Shown: piece by piece, positions 1 through 8,263 of the stretch
Layout: every line of letters begins with the position of its first letter
How positions within the stretch are numbered: the first letter of the stretch is position 1
Assembly: GCF_009372255.1 (NCBI RefSeq)
Contig: NZ_LXGN01000008.1
Coordinates: 1-61,047, forward strand
Origin: Acinetobacter guerrae
Lineage (GTDB): Bacteria; Pseudomonadota; Gammaproteobacteria; Pseudomonadales; Moraxellaceae
Direction: 5' to 3'
DNA length: 61,047 bases
Translations under genes and position numbers: made by a program
The notes under the pieces: generated by a model
What the model was told of the DNA's origin: nothing
The model's database searches: none
Seen by the model: the letters and a program-made list of their open reading frames with translations, nothing else

Positions 1-170
1 TTTTAATTCGGGGCTAATACACAGTACCTCTGTAATGATTAGAAAAAATACCTAGTAACACGAATAGCGCCAAATTTTGACTGGGAACAATAAATTGAAT
101 AGTTATCTCCAAAAACAATTCCTGCATCTGAGTAGATGATATAAAGCATGCTCAAAGTTAAACGCTAATA
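1..170. other. Left-edge sequence without a clear gene
   Basis: No convincing gene is visible. On the minus strand a 36-codon reading frame (149 down to 39) has a protein-like composition but no recognisable family and no good ribosome binding site, and a stop lies only a few codons upstream of its ATG. It could be the tail of a decayed gene or chance. Nothing else is seen here. Confidence 0.2.
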
Positions 171-201
171 AAAAAACTCTCCACATATGGGAGAGTTTTT
201 T
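171..201. terminator. Bidirectional intrinsic terminator
   Basis: Arms CTCTCC (177-182) and GGAGAG (190-195) enclose a 7-nt loop and are flanked by an A6 run on the left and a T6 run on the right, so the hairpin works on either strand. It most likely ends the small minus-strand gene that stops at 247. Confidence 0.8.
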
Positions 202-246
202 AAAAATATTAGAATGAATGATTAAAGTTATTCAAATGAGTTTTGA

Positions 247-477
247 TCAGGCGGAAGCATGTGTTTGCTGACAGCGACGAGAATAAAGTTTACCTGCAAT
301 ACCACCGATTAGTGCACCACTAAACGTACCAAAAACGGGAAGAATACTCCCTGCCACAGCACCAATAACGACACCTTTAACCGTAGGTGAGAAACGCGAT
401 TTTTTTGCTGATTCCTGCTCATTTGCTGTTGAAGTACTGGCGGTATCTAATATGCTAGAATTTTGATCAGTTGCCAT
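247..477 (-). CDS. Small glycine-rich membrane protein, unknown function
   Basis: The product is 76 residues. A polar, Ser/Thr-rich N-terminus of about 30 residues is followed by a hydrophobic glycine/alanine-rich stretch (GVVIGAVAGSILPVFGTF, then SGALIGGIAGKLYS) of glycine-zipper type, and a short basic tail. It probably sits in or packs against a membrane. Two ATGs compete: the one at 483 is too close to the AGAGGA ribosome site, whereas the one at 477 has about 8 nt spacing, so 477 is chosen. Its own terminator follows at 171-201. No family is recognised; glycine-zipper proteins are often stress-related, which is inference only. Confidence 0.6.
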   Translation of the reverse strand: MATDQNSSILDTASTSTANEQESAKKSRFSPTVKGVVIGAVAGSILPVFGTFSGALIGGIAGKLYSRRCQQTHASA

Positions 478-744
478 TTTCATTTCCTCTTATTTAGGTT
501 GCAAATATCCATGACCTGAATTGAGTCGAACGAGTCATTAAAAATATCTAAACATAGATTTATGCTGCTTTTGTGGCAGAGCTGTTAATAAAAAACTGAG
601 TTTAGTAACAACCTTGACAGTTTGGTTGCAGGTTAGATGCATTGGGTGAAATAACTTATTTGTCGCGTGATTCAGTCTATTGTTTTGTATCTTATAAATA
701 AGTGAGCACTTGATAAAATATGCGAAAATAAACGGAGTATTCAT

Positions 745-1104
745 TTGTTGAAGAAATTTAAAGCACTTTCAATTGTTGCACCTGCCTGTGAACGAATTGT
801 TTCAGGACAGAAAAAACTAGAAATCCGTTCATGGCGACCTAAAAAATTACCCTTACTGGATTTGGTTATTGTACAAAACACGCAGTTTCTCTATCTCGAG
901 GGTAATGAACAAATGGGAGACGCGGTTGCAATGATTGATATTTTTGCTGTACATGCTTGGCGCATAGATGAACTTGAAGCTGCCTGTGCAAACAATTGGG
1001 AAGAGGGATATTGGGCTTGGGAAATAAGTAATGTACGTCCCATTGTGCCAAGGATTAAAATAATGGCAAAACGTAAGATTTATGAGATTGAGATCGATCT
1101 ATAA
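745..1104 (+). CDS. ASCH domain protein (PUA-like fold)
   Basis: The product is 119 residues, starting at TTG with GGAG about 7 nt upstream. The N-terminus (KALSIVAPACERIVSGQKK followed by LEIRSWRP) matches the ASCH signature, in which the first strand is followed by [A/P]..I..G.K..E.RSW. The family shares the PUA RNA-binding fold; some members are N4-acetylcytidine amidohydrolases or RNA-associated factors, others are uncharacterised. The single domain fills the protein. It stands alone, convergent with the DsbA-family gene that follows. The family is clear from the motif; the substrate is unknown. Confidence 0.75.
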   Translation: MLKKFKALSIVAPACERIVSGQKKLEIRSWRPKKLPLLDLVIVQNTQFLYLEGNEQMGDAVAMIDIFAVHAWRIDELEAACANNWEEGYWAWEISNVRPIVPRIKIMAKRKIYEIEIDL

Positions 1105-1127
1105 AAAATCCCCCTTAAGCGGGGGGA
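1103..1127 (-). terminator. Intrinsic terminator of the DsbA-family gene
   Basis: A C5/G5 hairpin (TCCCCC 1109-1114, GGGGGGA 1121-1127) has an A run on its left that becomes a U run on the minus strand. It lies about 160 bp after the stop of the minus-strand gene at 1286. The plus strand has no U run after the stem. Confidence 0.5.
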
Positions 1128-1285
1128 TAAACTCAAGCTTATCTAGCAGTTAATTTGACAAGATAAGTGTGATGAAGAAAATTACAGCGCATTTACTTAT
1201 CTAAATTTTAGGATTTAAATAGATGAGCGCATAGTCTATTTTTGCAACGCAGCATTGCAAAATAAGTCTCGACTGTAAACAATAT

Positions 1286-1978
1286 TTATTGTGGTGGAAT
1301 TTCGCAACCTTCATCGTTACAGGTCGCCGTAGTCGATGCTGCAACCGAATCTTGAACTTGCGCCTGTTGTAACGCCTGTAGAAAAACTTCACTGGGTTGT
1401 GCGCCCGACAAAGTCAATTTTTGATCGAAAACAAAAAAAGGAACACCACTGATATTAAGTTGTTCATGTGCGATCTTTTCATCGTGGCGGACAAAATCAG
1501 CCAATTCATAACTATTTAGTACAAACTCAACTTCAGCAAGGTCTAACCCAATTCTGGATGCAATTTCTTCAACCACTTCACGTTCACCGATCGCAAGACC
1601 TTCAGTCATATAGGCATGGAAAAAGGCTTCTTTGGCCTCATTACCCAAACCTTTACTTTGTGCTAAATGGATAATTCGGTGCGCATTAAAGCTATTGCCA
1701 GACTTGGCTTGTTGCCATTGGAAATCGATTCCTTCACTGGCAGCCATTGTTGCAATATTACGCTCCATTTCTTCCATTTGCTCAAAGCTACGACCATATT
1801 TAATTGCCAAACGTTGAGTATTGGACATTTCATGTTTAGCAGGGGCATTTGGATCGAGTTCAAAACTATGCCAATGAACTTCTAATTCGATACCTGCTTG
1901 TTCTGCGACATGCTCTAGACGTTTCTTCCCAATATAACAAAATGGACAGACTACATCTGACCAGATATCTACGCGCAT
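1286..1978 (-). CDS. DsbA-family cytoplasmic oxidoreductase, FrnE-like
   Basis: The protein has 230 residues and no signal peptide, so it is cytoplasmic, unlike periplasmic DsbA. It belongs to the DsbA/2-hydroxychromene-2-carboxylate isomerase thioredoxin family. The active site is C11-P-F-C14, an alpha-helical insert follows, and SGVPFFVF carries the cis-proline typical of the fold. The C-terminus holds a second pair, C220-NDEG-C225 (CX4C), like the accessory disulfide described in Deinococcus FrnE, where it contributes to oxidoreductase and stress functions. A role in thiol-disulfide exchange under oxidative stress is therefore likely. It has no operon partner. The family is certain; the substrate is unknown. 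Confidence 0.88.
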   Translation of the reverse strand: MRVDIWSDVVCPFCYIGKKRLEHVAEQAGIELEVHWHSFELDPNAPAKHEMSNTQRLAIKYGRSFEQMEEMERNIATMAASEGIDFQWQQAKSGNSFNAHRIIHLAQSKGLGNEAKEAFFHAYMTEGLAIGEREVVEEIASRIGLDLAEVEFVLNSYELADFVRHDEKIAHEQLNISGVPFFVFDQKLTLSGAQPSEVFLQALQQAQVQDSVAASTTATCNDEGCEIPPQ

Positions 1979-2168
1979 AATTTATACTCAATAATCGGAT
2001 AATACTTTTATAATAGGGGTGAGCAGAAGTAGTTTAAAGTGCGAAAACTGCAATACAGCATTACAATCTATGCAATCACGCCACTACTTATTGGATAATG
2101 GTAGTGTATATTCCATAAATACATCACGATAAAACAAAAAAACAAGCAAATAAATCAAGGAGGTGTAT

Positions 2169-2945
2169 ATGTTGATACGCCGTTTTATGGTGGGTGGAAT
2201 GATACTGATTCTGCTGGCAGGTTGTGTATTTTGGTTCTATAAAAACTCACAATACCAACGTGATGATGCTTATAACCAAAAAATGTTCGATGTGGTCATG
2301 GCTGAAAAAATGCAGCAGCTTTATGATCAAGCTCAAAACTGGGAACAGCCTATTCGTCTGGATGTCCATGATAAGCGGCTTTATGGCGACTATAAAATCA
2401 TGTCGGAGTTTTTACTCAATTACTGGATGGAAAATGCCGAAGCCAGAAATCTATATTTACGTGAACTAAAAGCTGCTAAATGGGATAAATTTCTGGACGT
2501 AGATCGACTTGATCGTGATCGTCAACAAAACTATGTAGAAACAACGCAAATGCTGGCAGATGTTAAAATGATCGAAACTAGCTATTTGCAAGACAATAGC
2601 GAATCACAACAGCATTTTTTAAATCAGGCACGTAGTTTATCCATTCATCCTGAAATGAAAGCGGCACTTTTGGTAAAAATTAACCAAAAACAAGATCAGC
2701 GAAAAGAATATGCGCTATTCAATCTGGAACAACAAATTTACAGCAAAGCAGAGCAAATGTTTGAGTTATTAAAAAATCATCGCTGGCAAAAACAAGAAGG
2801 TAAAATCTCATTTTATGACACTGCTCAGGTGAAACAATTCAATCAGCTTTACCAAGATGTATTGCGCTTAAATGAAAAAATTGAAAAGATCAAAAGTCAG
2901 AATGCGCAAACGCTAGAACAGGATGTAGCTTCAATTGCACAATAA
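2169..2945 (+). CDS. Membrane-anchored or lipoprotein-like hypothetical protein
   Basis: The product is 258 residues. The start is the ATG at 2169, 5 nt after a strong AAGGAGG; an in-frame GTG six bases upstream lies inside that Shine-Dalgarno and is rejected. The N-terminus has two arginines, a hydrophobic core and LLAGC, which fits a lipobox, but the hydrophobic run continues past the cysteine (VFWF), so a simple membrane anchor is equally possible. The rest is highly charged, glutamine-rich and probably all helical, with coiled-coil-like heptads near the C-terminus (LRLNEKIEKIKSQN). No known domain is recognised. It is a single-gene unit with its own terminator. Confidence 0.7.
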   Translation: MLIRRFMVGGMILILLAGCVFWFYKNSQYQRDDAYNQKMFDVVMAEKMQQLYDQAQNWEQPIRLDVHDKRLYGDYKIMSEFLLNYWMENAEARNLYLRELKAAKWDKFLDVDRLDRDRQQNYVETTQMLADVKMIETSYLQDNSESQQHFLNQARSLSIHPEMKAALLVKINQKQDQRKEYALFNLEQQIYSKAEQMFELLKNHRWQKQEGKISFYDTAQVKQFNQLYQDVLRLNEKIEKIKSQNAQTLEQDVASIAQ

Positions 2946-2976
2946 AAAAGGGCAAATCACTTATATTTGCCCTTTT
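2946..2976. terminator. Intrinsic terminator
   Basis: Inverted arms AAAAGGGCAAAT and ATTTGCCCTTTT surround a 7-nt loop. It directly follows the stop at 2945 and lies between two convergent genes, so it probably serves both. Confidence 0.9.
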
Positions 2977-3023
2977 CTTCATTCTTTTAGAGGATAAGTT
3001 TGCTCAACATCAATGCGAATCGA

Positions 3024-3488
3024 TTAAACTTGACTCTGAATATAGTTTTCAATTCCTACATCTTCATTTAAGTCAATTTGTGTTTCAGTCCAGTCCCAAA
3101 ATTCTTCTTCTTTTTCAAGAATTTCGCGAACTAAATCACGAGAGACGTAATCCTGAGCCAACTCACAGACTTCAATCGTTTTCTTTTCAACTTCAATGTT
3201 TTCTTTTACTTTGCGTACATCGCATTTTAAAACTTCTGAAGTATGTTGGCCGATATAAAGTTTGCCCAGATGTTGTAGGTTTGGAAGGCCTTCTAAAAAT
3301 AAAATACGTTCAATAATTTTATCGGCATGTTTCATTTGACGAATCGATTCTTTATATTCACTTGATCCTAATTTCTCGATACCCCAGTCATTACACATTC
3401 GTGAATGTAAAAAATACTGATTGATTGCGGTTAAATGATGATAAAGCACCTGATTAAGTTGATTAATAACTTCACGATTGCCTTTCAT
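3024..3488 (-). CDS. bfr: Bacterioferritin subunit with degenerate ferroxidase site
   Basis: The product is 154 residues, the normal length of the family. The start at 3488 (MKGNREVINQLNQ) has GGGAG at 8 nt and matches the canonical Bfr N-terminus; an upstream in-frame ATG would add seven non-conserved residues. The heme ligand Met52 (QMKHAD) is present. Counting in register with E. coli Bfr, the dinuclear iron ligands are mostly lost: position 18 is His, 51 is Gln, 94 is Val and 130 is Phe, while His54 and Glu127 remain. It therefore resembles the heme-binding, ferroxidase-poor subunit of two-subunit bacterioferritins (for example Neisseria BfrA) and probably needs an active partner encoded elsewhere. 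The bfd gene lies just upstream on the same strand. Confidence 0.93.
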   Translation of the reverse strand: MKGNREVINQLNQVLYHHLTAINQYFLHSRMCNDWGIEKLGSSEYKESIRQMKHADKIIERILFLEGLPNLQHLGKLYIGQHTSEVLKCDVRKVKENIEVEKKTIEVCELAQDYVSRDLVREILEKEEEFWDWTETQIDLNEDVGIENYIQSQV

Positions 3489-3640
3489 TGCGCTGACTCC
3501 CAAAAACAAGTTTTGCCCCGAAAGTAAGGTTCAAGGCCATCTTTTAAGATAAGTTTAATCAAGATTTTAGGTTCAGGCGAGTAATTTATGGAACAGCAAA
3601 TGAAAATCGCAATCAAAAACAACTAAATATAAAAGAGAGG

Positions 3641-3672
3641 AAAAATAAAACCCGCTTAGAGTCACAAGCGGG
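3641..3672 (-). terminator. Intrinsic terminator of bfd
   Basis: Arms CCCGCTT (3651-3657) and AAGCGGG (3666-3672) enclose an 8-nt loop; the A-rich run at 3641-3650 gives a U-rich tail on the minus strand. It lies 60 bp after the bfd stop and separates bfd from the bacterioferritin gene. Confidence 0.8.
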
Positions 3673-3731
3673 GAGGAGAATATGATCTGGGGATCATGAT
3701 GATATTGTTATAATTATGTTCAAAATAAAAC

Positions 3732-3926
3732 TTAAGCAGCAACTGAAAGGCGCGCAGCAATTTCGGAAAGTTCATCACTAATAATACTACGAGCTTCTGG
3801 CGCACAGCGTCCACAGCATGTACCTAAATCTAATAAATCACGAATTTCACGATAGCTTTCAGCACCATTTGCAACAGCATCTTTAATATCTTGATCGGTA
3901 ATACCGCGACATAAACATACGTACAT
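3732..3926 (-). CDS. bfd: Bacterioferritin-associated ferredoxin Bfd
   Basis: The product is 64 residues. The start at 3926 gives MYVCLCRGIT, the canonical Bfd N-terminus; the longer frame adds five unrelated residues. The four [2Fe-2S] ligands are visible: C4, C6, C38 and C41 (CLC, then CCGRC). Bfd docks on bacterioferritin at the heme and passes electrons that reduce and mobilise stored Fe3+. A Fur-box-like palindrome lies about 42-54 bp upstream of the start, as expected for a gene induced by iron starvation. It is followed by its own terminator and then the bacterioferritin gene. Confidence 0.93.
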   Translation of the reverse strand: MYVCLCRGITDQDIKDAVANGAESYREIRDLLDLGTCCGRCAPEARSIISDELSEIAARLSVAA

Positions 3927-3967
3927 CAGACTTATTCGCATTGATAAATGGGATAACTGATATTATT

Positions 3968-3980
3968 GATAATTGTTATC
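3968..3980. promoter_or_regulatory. Probable Fur box upstream of bfd
   Basis: GATAATTGTTATC is a perfect inverted repeat (GATAA-TTG-TTATC) resembling the core of the Fur consensus GATAATGATAATCATTATC. Its place just upstream of bfd fits iron-dependent repression. Confidence 0.65.
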
Positions 3981-4055
3981 GTTTGTCAATGAAATTCATT
4001 TAAATATTCGATTTTAAGCATTGACATTTTGAATGAAAAATCGCCATTTGAGCGG

Positions 4056-4080
4056 AAAATCCGAGCATTGCTCGGATTTT
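4056..4080 (-). terminator. Hairpin terminator after ridA
   Basis: Eleven-base arms AAAATCCGAGC and GCTCGGATTTT enclose a 3-nt loop, 64 bp beyond the ridA stop. The minus-strand tail is only U4 followed by C, so termination may be partial. Confidence 0.6.
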
Positions 4081-4143
4081 GCTGAAAATACTTCTAATTT
4101 AATATTAAAATACTTAAAACTAGAGAGCTAAATATTTTATAAA

Positions 4144-4527
4144 TTATTGATTAATAATTACAATTCCATCCATTTCAACCAGTGCGCCTTTAGGTAAACT
4201 GGCGACACCCAAAGCTGCACGCGCAGGATAAGGTTGAGCAAAATATTCGCCCATGATTTGATTAACGAGTTGAAAATTAGATAAATCGGTAAGAAAAATA
4301 TTGAGTTTGGCGATATCTGCTAATGTTCCACCAGCCGCTTCACAGACTGCTTTTAAATTATCAAATACACGACGAATTTGTGCTTCGATACCTTCAACAA
4401 GTTCCATACTATAAGGGTCTAAACCAATTTGGCCCGATAAATAAAGCGTATTGCCGACTAAAATTGCCTGAGAATAGGTTCCAATCGCAGCAGGTGCATT
4501 TTCAGTATGGATCACTTGACGGGTCAT
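4144..4527 (-). CDS. ridA: RidA family reactive-intermediate deaminase
   Basis: The product is 127 residues, the typical length for a single-domain YjgF/YER057c/UK114 protein that trimerises. RidA hydrolyses reactive enamine/imine intermediates, such as 2-aminoacrylate released by PLP enzymes, to ketoacids and ammonia. The conserved arginine that contacts the substrate carboxylate is R103 in [14 protein letters not shown], with E118 in LVEMDG and Tyr18 near the N-terminus (GTYSQA). It lies 117 bp downstream of spoT on the same strand, a neighbourhood shared with many Gammaproteobacteria, and is followed by a hairpin. The ATG at 4527 has a purine-rich upstream segment. Confidence 0.93.
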   Translation of the reverse strand: MTRQVIHTENAPAAIGTYSQAILVGNTLYLSGQIGLDPYSMELVEGIEAQIRRVFDNLKAVCEAAGGTLADIAKLNIFLTDLSNFQLVNQIMGEYFAQPYPARAALGVASLPKGALVEMDGIVIINQ

Positions 4528-4644
4528 TGAATTTTCCTCAATCTAAACTAGATTTCATCATAATCCATGCTGCTTCTAGACAAAAGGCTAATTCATGAAT
4601 TATGGGAAATTAATTCAGTCTTGTTTTTTCCAAAAACAAGTGTG

Positions 4645-6756
4645 CTAACTCGCTTGAGAGCTTTCCATAATAGAAGGAGGGAGAGCAAGGCGCGAGATGC
4701 GTGGGAAATTAAATTGCATGCGCAGGTCGCGGATAATCTGTGCAATTTGTTTGCGATTGTTGACGACAATATTGACATAGGTTGAATCTGTAGCAGGATA
4801 AACCTGTTCTACACCAATATGCGATTTACGACATAAATAGATCAACTCAGAGACTTGTTCATCGTCCATCGCGAGTTCGATACACAAATAGGCATTAAAA
4901 CTAACATCGTCCAGATCATCAGACTGCCAGTGTAAAGGCATGATATTTTCTGGATGCAAATGTTGTTCATGCAATAAGTTATGACATCGAGCACGATGTA
5001 CAATCAGACCACGACGTGACAGATGTCCCTGAATTGGATCACCTAAAACGGGATTACAGCAATGCGCATATTTGACATCAATGCCTTCAGTTCCCTGAAT
5101 CAATCGGTCAGACTCATGTGCTTGCAACTGGGCAGTATCCTGCTGCACATATAAATGATTGGCGACCAGTTGTGGTAAAAGATCTCCAACTGCGATCTGC
5201 TCAAATAAAGCGTCTTTGCTTTCAACATGCCGCCATTGTAATAAATCTAGCCAATCTGATTCAGATAAATCATTGATGGATCGGTTAAATAATTTTAATG
5301 CGCGATTGAGGGCTTGTTGACCGACCAAACGCTGTTCATCAATATCCTGATCACGCAGTATATTTTGCAAAGCACGTCGTGCTTTTTGCGTATTAATAAA
5401 ACTTAGCCAATCAGGGTTAGGTGCCGCTAAAACATCTGTAATGACATCAACCACCTGACCACTAATCAGTGGGGTGGAAAGTGGGCGAATTTCACCATCC
5501 ACTTTGGCGCCTACAGCATGATTGCCTAAAAATAAACTAGCGGCATAGGCAAAATCAACAACTGTTGCCCCTTGGGGCAGTTCATGTAAATGCCCGTGAG
5601 GTGTATAAACCCAGATTTTTTCCTGATGTAAATAATCGAGTAAATCATTGAAAGTGGTTTTGGCACAGGCATCATCAATCAGCAGGTTTAAATTCTGCAT
5701 AGAAGCTTGTATGGCAGAACGGCAGGCTTGTGGCGCATTTTCACCAAGAACAACGCCAAAACGTGCTGCTTTACGCATGAGTTCAGTCTGAATAGTTAAT
5801 GAAAGCGTAGTACTTTCACCTTTCAATTTCATTAATAAAGATTGATTACCGCCTGGTAGTGGTCTACGAATATGATCTTCAAAATGTAATACTTCAAAAT
5901 TTTCACGTAGTGCCTCAACTAATCGGTCACAGTCAGCAATGCTGTGCAAAATAATCTCAAAGGCATGGCTATGAGTGAGTTCATGCAAATCAATTTCGTT
6001 TTTTACAAAGTGGCGTAATAACTCAATATTATTATTTTTCTTTTTAATTCGACCATTTAATTGATAAGCAAGCAGCAAATCAGCTAAATGCTTTTCCCAT
6101 TGGGTCTGATATTCACAGCGTTTAGGCTTACTTTCGAGTAATGCGGTCTGTACGTTATTGTACATATCCAGATCAAGATTTTGATAACATAGTAATTCTA
6201 GGTTATCTGCCATTTCATTCATGCCGACGATACGTGCCATCGGTACAAAAATATCAAGCGTTTCCTGTGCTATGCGTGCGCGCTTATCTGGACGTAAGGC
6301 ATCTAGCGTCGTCATATTATGGTAGCGATCTGCAAGCTTGATAATAATGACACGGGGATCTTGCAAAGTCGCTTGTAAGATTTTACGAAAAGAAGCTGCT
6401 TTATTAAATTGTTTATCGCTTGAATGTGTCAGCTTAGTCACACCATCGACCAAATCAGAAACGGTGCGGCCAAAACGTTCTGCCACATCATCTTTGGTAT
6501 AATCCGTATCTTCTATCACATCATGTAATAGTGCAGCCATTAAGGTTTCTGCATCTAGCCGCATATGCGCCAAAATACAACATACCGCGATGGGATGGAG
6601 CACATAAGGCTCTCCACTTTTACGGGTAATGCCCGTATGTGCCAGATCGGCAAAATCACAGGCAGCAAGCACACGCTCGACATCCTCAACTTTTAAATAG
6701 GCATCGATAATAAGTTTGAGCTGTCGCTTGGCTTGGCTGACCTCTTCGCCTGGCAT
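4645..6756 (-). CDS. spoT: SpoT-type (p)ppGpp hydrolase, synthetase half degenerate
   Basis: The product is 703 residues, normal for RelA/SpoT homologues. Domains in order: HD hydrolase (about 20-200) with H54, H78-D79, E82-D83 and LADRYHNM (D143, N147); a synthetase-like domain (about 235-340); TGS (about 380-442); helical and zinc-finger-like regions with HCCNP and RARCHNLL; and a C-terminal ACT domain. The synthetase motifs are eroded: the GYQSLHT segment is GNQSLLM, losing the guanine-stacking tyrosine, and EVQIRT is SLTIQT, losing the glutamate. The enzyme is therefore expected to degrade (p)ppGpp to GDP/GTP and pyrophosphate but not make it. A hydrolase-only SpoT is known in Acinetobacter. 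Upstream lie rpoZ and gmk on the same strand, but a terminator separates them. Confidence 0.95.
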   Translation of the reverse strand: MPGEEVSQAKRQLKLIIDAYLKVEDVERVLAACDFADLAHTGITRKSGEPYVLHPIAVCCILAHMRLDAETLMAALLHDVIEDTDYTKDDVAERFGRTVSDLVDGVTKLTHSSDKQFNKAASFRKILQATLQDPRVIIIKLADRYHNMTTLDALRPDKRARIAQETLDIFVPMARIVGMNEMADNLELLCYQNLDLDMYNNVQTALLESKPKRCEYQTQWEKHLADLLLAYQLNGRIKKKNNNIELLRHFVKNEIDLHELTHSHAFEIILHSIADCDRLVEALRENFEVLHFEDHIRRPLPGGNQSLLMKLKGESTTLSLTIQTELMRKAARFGVVLGENAPQACRSAIQASMQNLNLLIDDACAKTTFNDLLDYLHQEKIWVYTPHGHLHELPQGATVVDFAYAASLFLGNHAVGAKVDGEIRPLSTPLISGQVVDVITDVLAAPNPDWLSFINTQKARRALQNILRDQDIDEQRLVGQQALNRALKLFNRSINDLSESDWLDLLQWRHVESKDALFEQIAVGDLLPQLVANHLYVQQDTAQLQAHESDRLIQGTEGIDVKYAHCCNPVLGDPIQGHLSRRGLIVHRARCHNLLHEQHLHPENIMPLHWQSDDLDDVSFNAYLCIELAMDDEQVSELIYLCRKSHIGVEQVYPATDSTYVNIVVNNRKQIAQIIRDLRMQFNFPRISRLALPPSIMESSQAS

Positions 6757-7147
6757 AGAGCACCTTTTATTTGCAGTGAATAACTAGAATGTACCTATCT
6801 CTTAATGAAATGCATATTGCAAATTTTGTCAATTCGTTCACACAAATATTCGCTGGTAAATTTCAATAGAGGACATCGGCAGAATCAATCGAATCTTACA
6901 GTTGTATCAAATCTTTTATTGAGATGCATCATTTTTGATGGGTTAGATGCATTTTTTTAAACAATATGGTGATGCAAGTGTTTTATTTTTGAGCAAAATA
7001 GCGAGATTGAAATAAAGCATAGAGAAAAAGTGATGACAAATAGATGAATCTGAAAAAAATAAATTGTAATGTTGAATGGCAGATCTTTAAATTTTTTAGG
7101 TACAAAAAAAGAGTGCGATATCGCACTCTTTTTTATTGTTTAAACAA
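6757..7147. other. Gap between rpoZ and spoT with an orphan hairpin
   Basis: No protein gene is supported in these 391 bp. The right end holds the rpoZ terminator and the left end should hold the spoT promoter. In the middle, ATGCATC (6924-6930) and GATGCAT (6946-6952) form a hairpin followed by T7 on the plus strand (6952-6958). No plus-strand gene precedes it, so it may end an unannotated small RNA or be chance. Confidence 0.4.
7104..7134. terminator. Intrinsic terminator of gmk-rpoZ
   Basis: The near-perfect palindrome GAGTGCGATATCGCACTC (7111-7128) is flanked by A7 and T6, just after the rpoZ stop at 7148. It separates rpoZ from spoT, which are cotranscribed in E. coli. Confidence 0.9.
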
Positions 7148-7429
7148 TTATTGGAAAGAAAAACCTTCCAGATTTAAACTGTTTGCAGACAAAGCTAAAT
7201 CAAGGCTAGAAGTTTGATAGTCTTGATCGCGTTGTTTTAAAATATCTTTGGTGACATGACCAGTTGCAATTTCACGTAATGCAACGACAGTTGGTTTGTC
7301 ATTGTCCCACTCTACAGTCGGTTCAATGCCCTGACGAGCGAGTTGACGCGCGCGTTTGCTTGCCACTAGTACAAGCTCAAAGCGGTTGTCTACATGGTCT
7401 AAACAATCTTCAACGGTTACGCGTGCCAT
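7148..7429 (-). CDS. rpoZ: RNA polymerase omega subunit
   Basis: The product is 93 residues (E. coli omega has 91). The canonical start [19 protein letters not shown] is the ATG at 7429; upstream in-frame codons overlap gmk and are not conserved. The omega signature [13 protein letters not shown] is present, followed by ALREIATG. Omega wraps the beta-prime C-terminus, aids polymerase assembly and forms part of one ppGpp site, which suits its place between gmk and spoT. The gap from the gmk stop is 67 bp, and both are probably on one transcript. Confidence 0.96.
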   Translation of the reverse strand: MARVTVEDCLDHVDNRFELVLVASKRARQLARQGIEPTVEWDNDKPTVVALREIATGHVTKDILKQRDQDYQTSSLDLALSANSLNLEGFSFQ

Positions 7430-7496
7430 ATAAATTCTCGGGTTATAAATACAACTAGACTGTAAAGTATAAAATGTATTGGTCGCAGACTCAAGT

Positions 7497-8120
7497 TTAT
7501 TCGTTGTTCGGGGTGATGAGCTGCTCAATCAACGGCTGATGACGATAAACCTGCTGTGTGAGCGTCAAACGATTTGCTGTAATAATAGACTCTAAATCAT
7601 GCAAAGCTTTATTAAAGTCATCATTGATAATCACATAGTCAAAATTGACGTATTGTTGCATATCTTCAACTGCACAACTTAAACGATGCTCAATGATTTC
7701 AACGGAATCTGTACCACGGTTGGATAAACGCTGACGCAAATCAAACTGGCTTGGAGGAAGAATAAAAATCTGTCTAGAATCAGGAAAAAGTCGACGAACT
7801 TGCTGTGCGCCTTGCCAGTCAATTTCGAGTAATACATCATGACCTTTTGCAAGTTGCTGTTCTACAGTGGCTTGTGATGTTCCATAATAGTTACCAAAAA
7901 CCTCAGCATATTCAATAAAACCACCCTGTTCGACATGGCTTAGAAAAGCATCTTTTGTGGTAAAATGATAATGTACACCGTCGAGTTCGCCAGGTCGCTG
8001 TCCACGGGTGGTATGCGAAACTGAAACGTGTAAATTGGTCACGCGTTCCAGTAGGGCTTTGACTAAGGATGTTTTGCCCGTTCCTGAAGCAGCAGAAACG
8101 ACAAACAATAGACCCGACAT
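7497..8120 (-). CDS. gmk: Guanylate kinase
   Basis: The product is 207 residues, standard length. It phosphorylates GMP to GDP with ATP. The P-loop is [11 protein letters not shown] (residues 9-19), and [13 protein letters not shown] binds the GMP phosphate, followed by GVHYHF and [15 protein letters not shown]. The cytoplasmic enzyme feeds GTP and (p)ppGpp pools, fitting the rpoZ-spoT neighbourhood. It is the first gene of the gmk-rpoZ unit and is divergent from ispH. Confidence 0.97.
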   Translation of the reverse strand: MSGLLFVVSAASGTGKTSLVKALLERVTNLHVSVSHTTRGQRPGELDGVHYHFTTKDAFLSHVEQGGFIEYAEVFGNYYGTSQATVEQQLAKGHDVLLEIDWQGAQQVRRLFPDSRQIFILPPSQFDLRQRLSNRGTDSVEIIEHRLSCAVEDMQQYVNFDYVIINDDFNKALHDLESIITANRLTLTQQVYRHQPLIEQLITPNNE

Positions 8121-8263
8121 GATATTTTTCCTGATATGATAAAATATCTTCGCTATTGTAGTGTACCGACAGCCTAAACTAAAGAGTTGAAGCCAAAGTT
8201 TAGATCGCTATCTCCGTAAAAAATTTAAAATATTGTTCATTTCAGTCATTTGTTGAGGATCAT

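Noticed and set aside
538..744. 68-codon minus-strand frame upstream of the ASCH gene
   Set aside because: No recognisable family, AT-rich promoter-like sequence, no good ribosome site.
2163..2168. GTG start for the hypothetical protein at 2169
   Set aside because: It lies inside the AAGGAGG ribosome site of the ATG at 2169.
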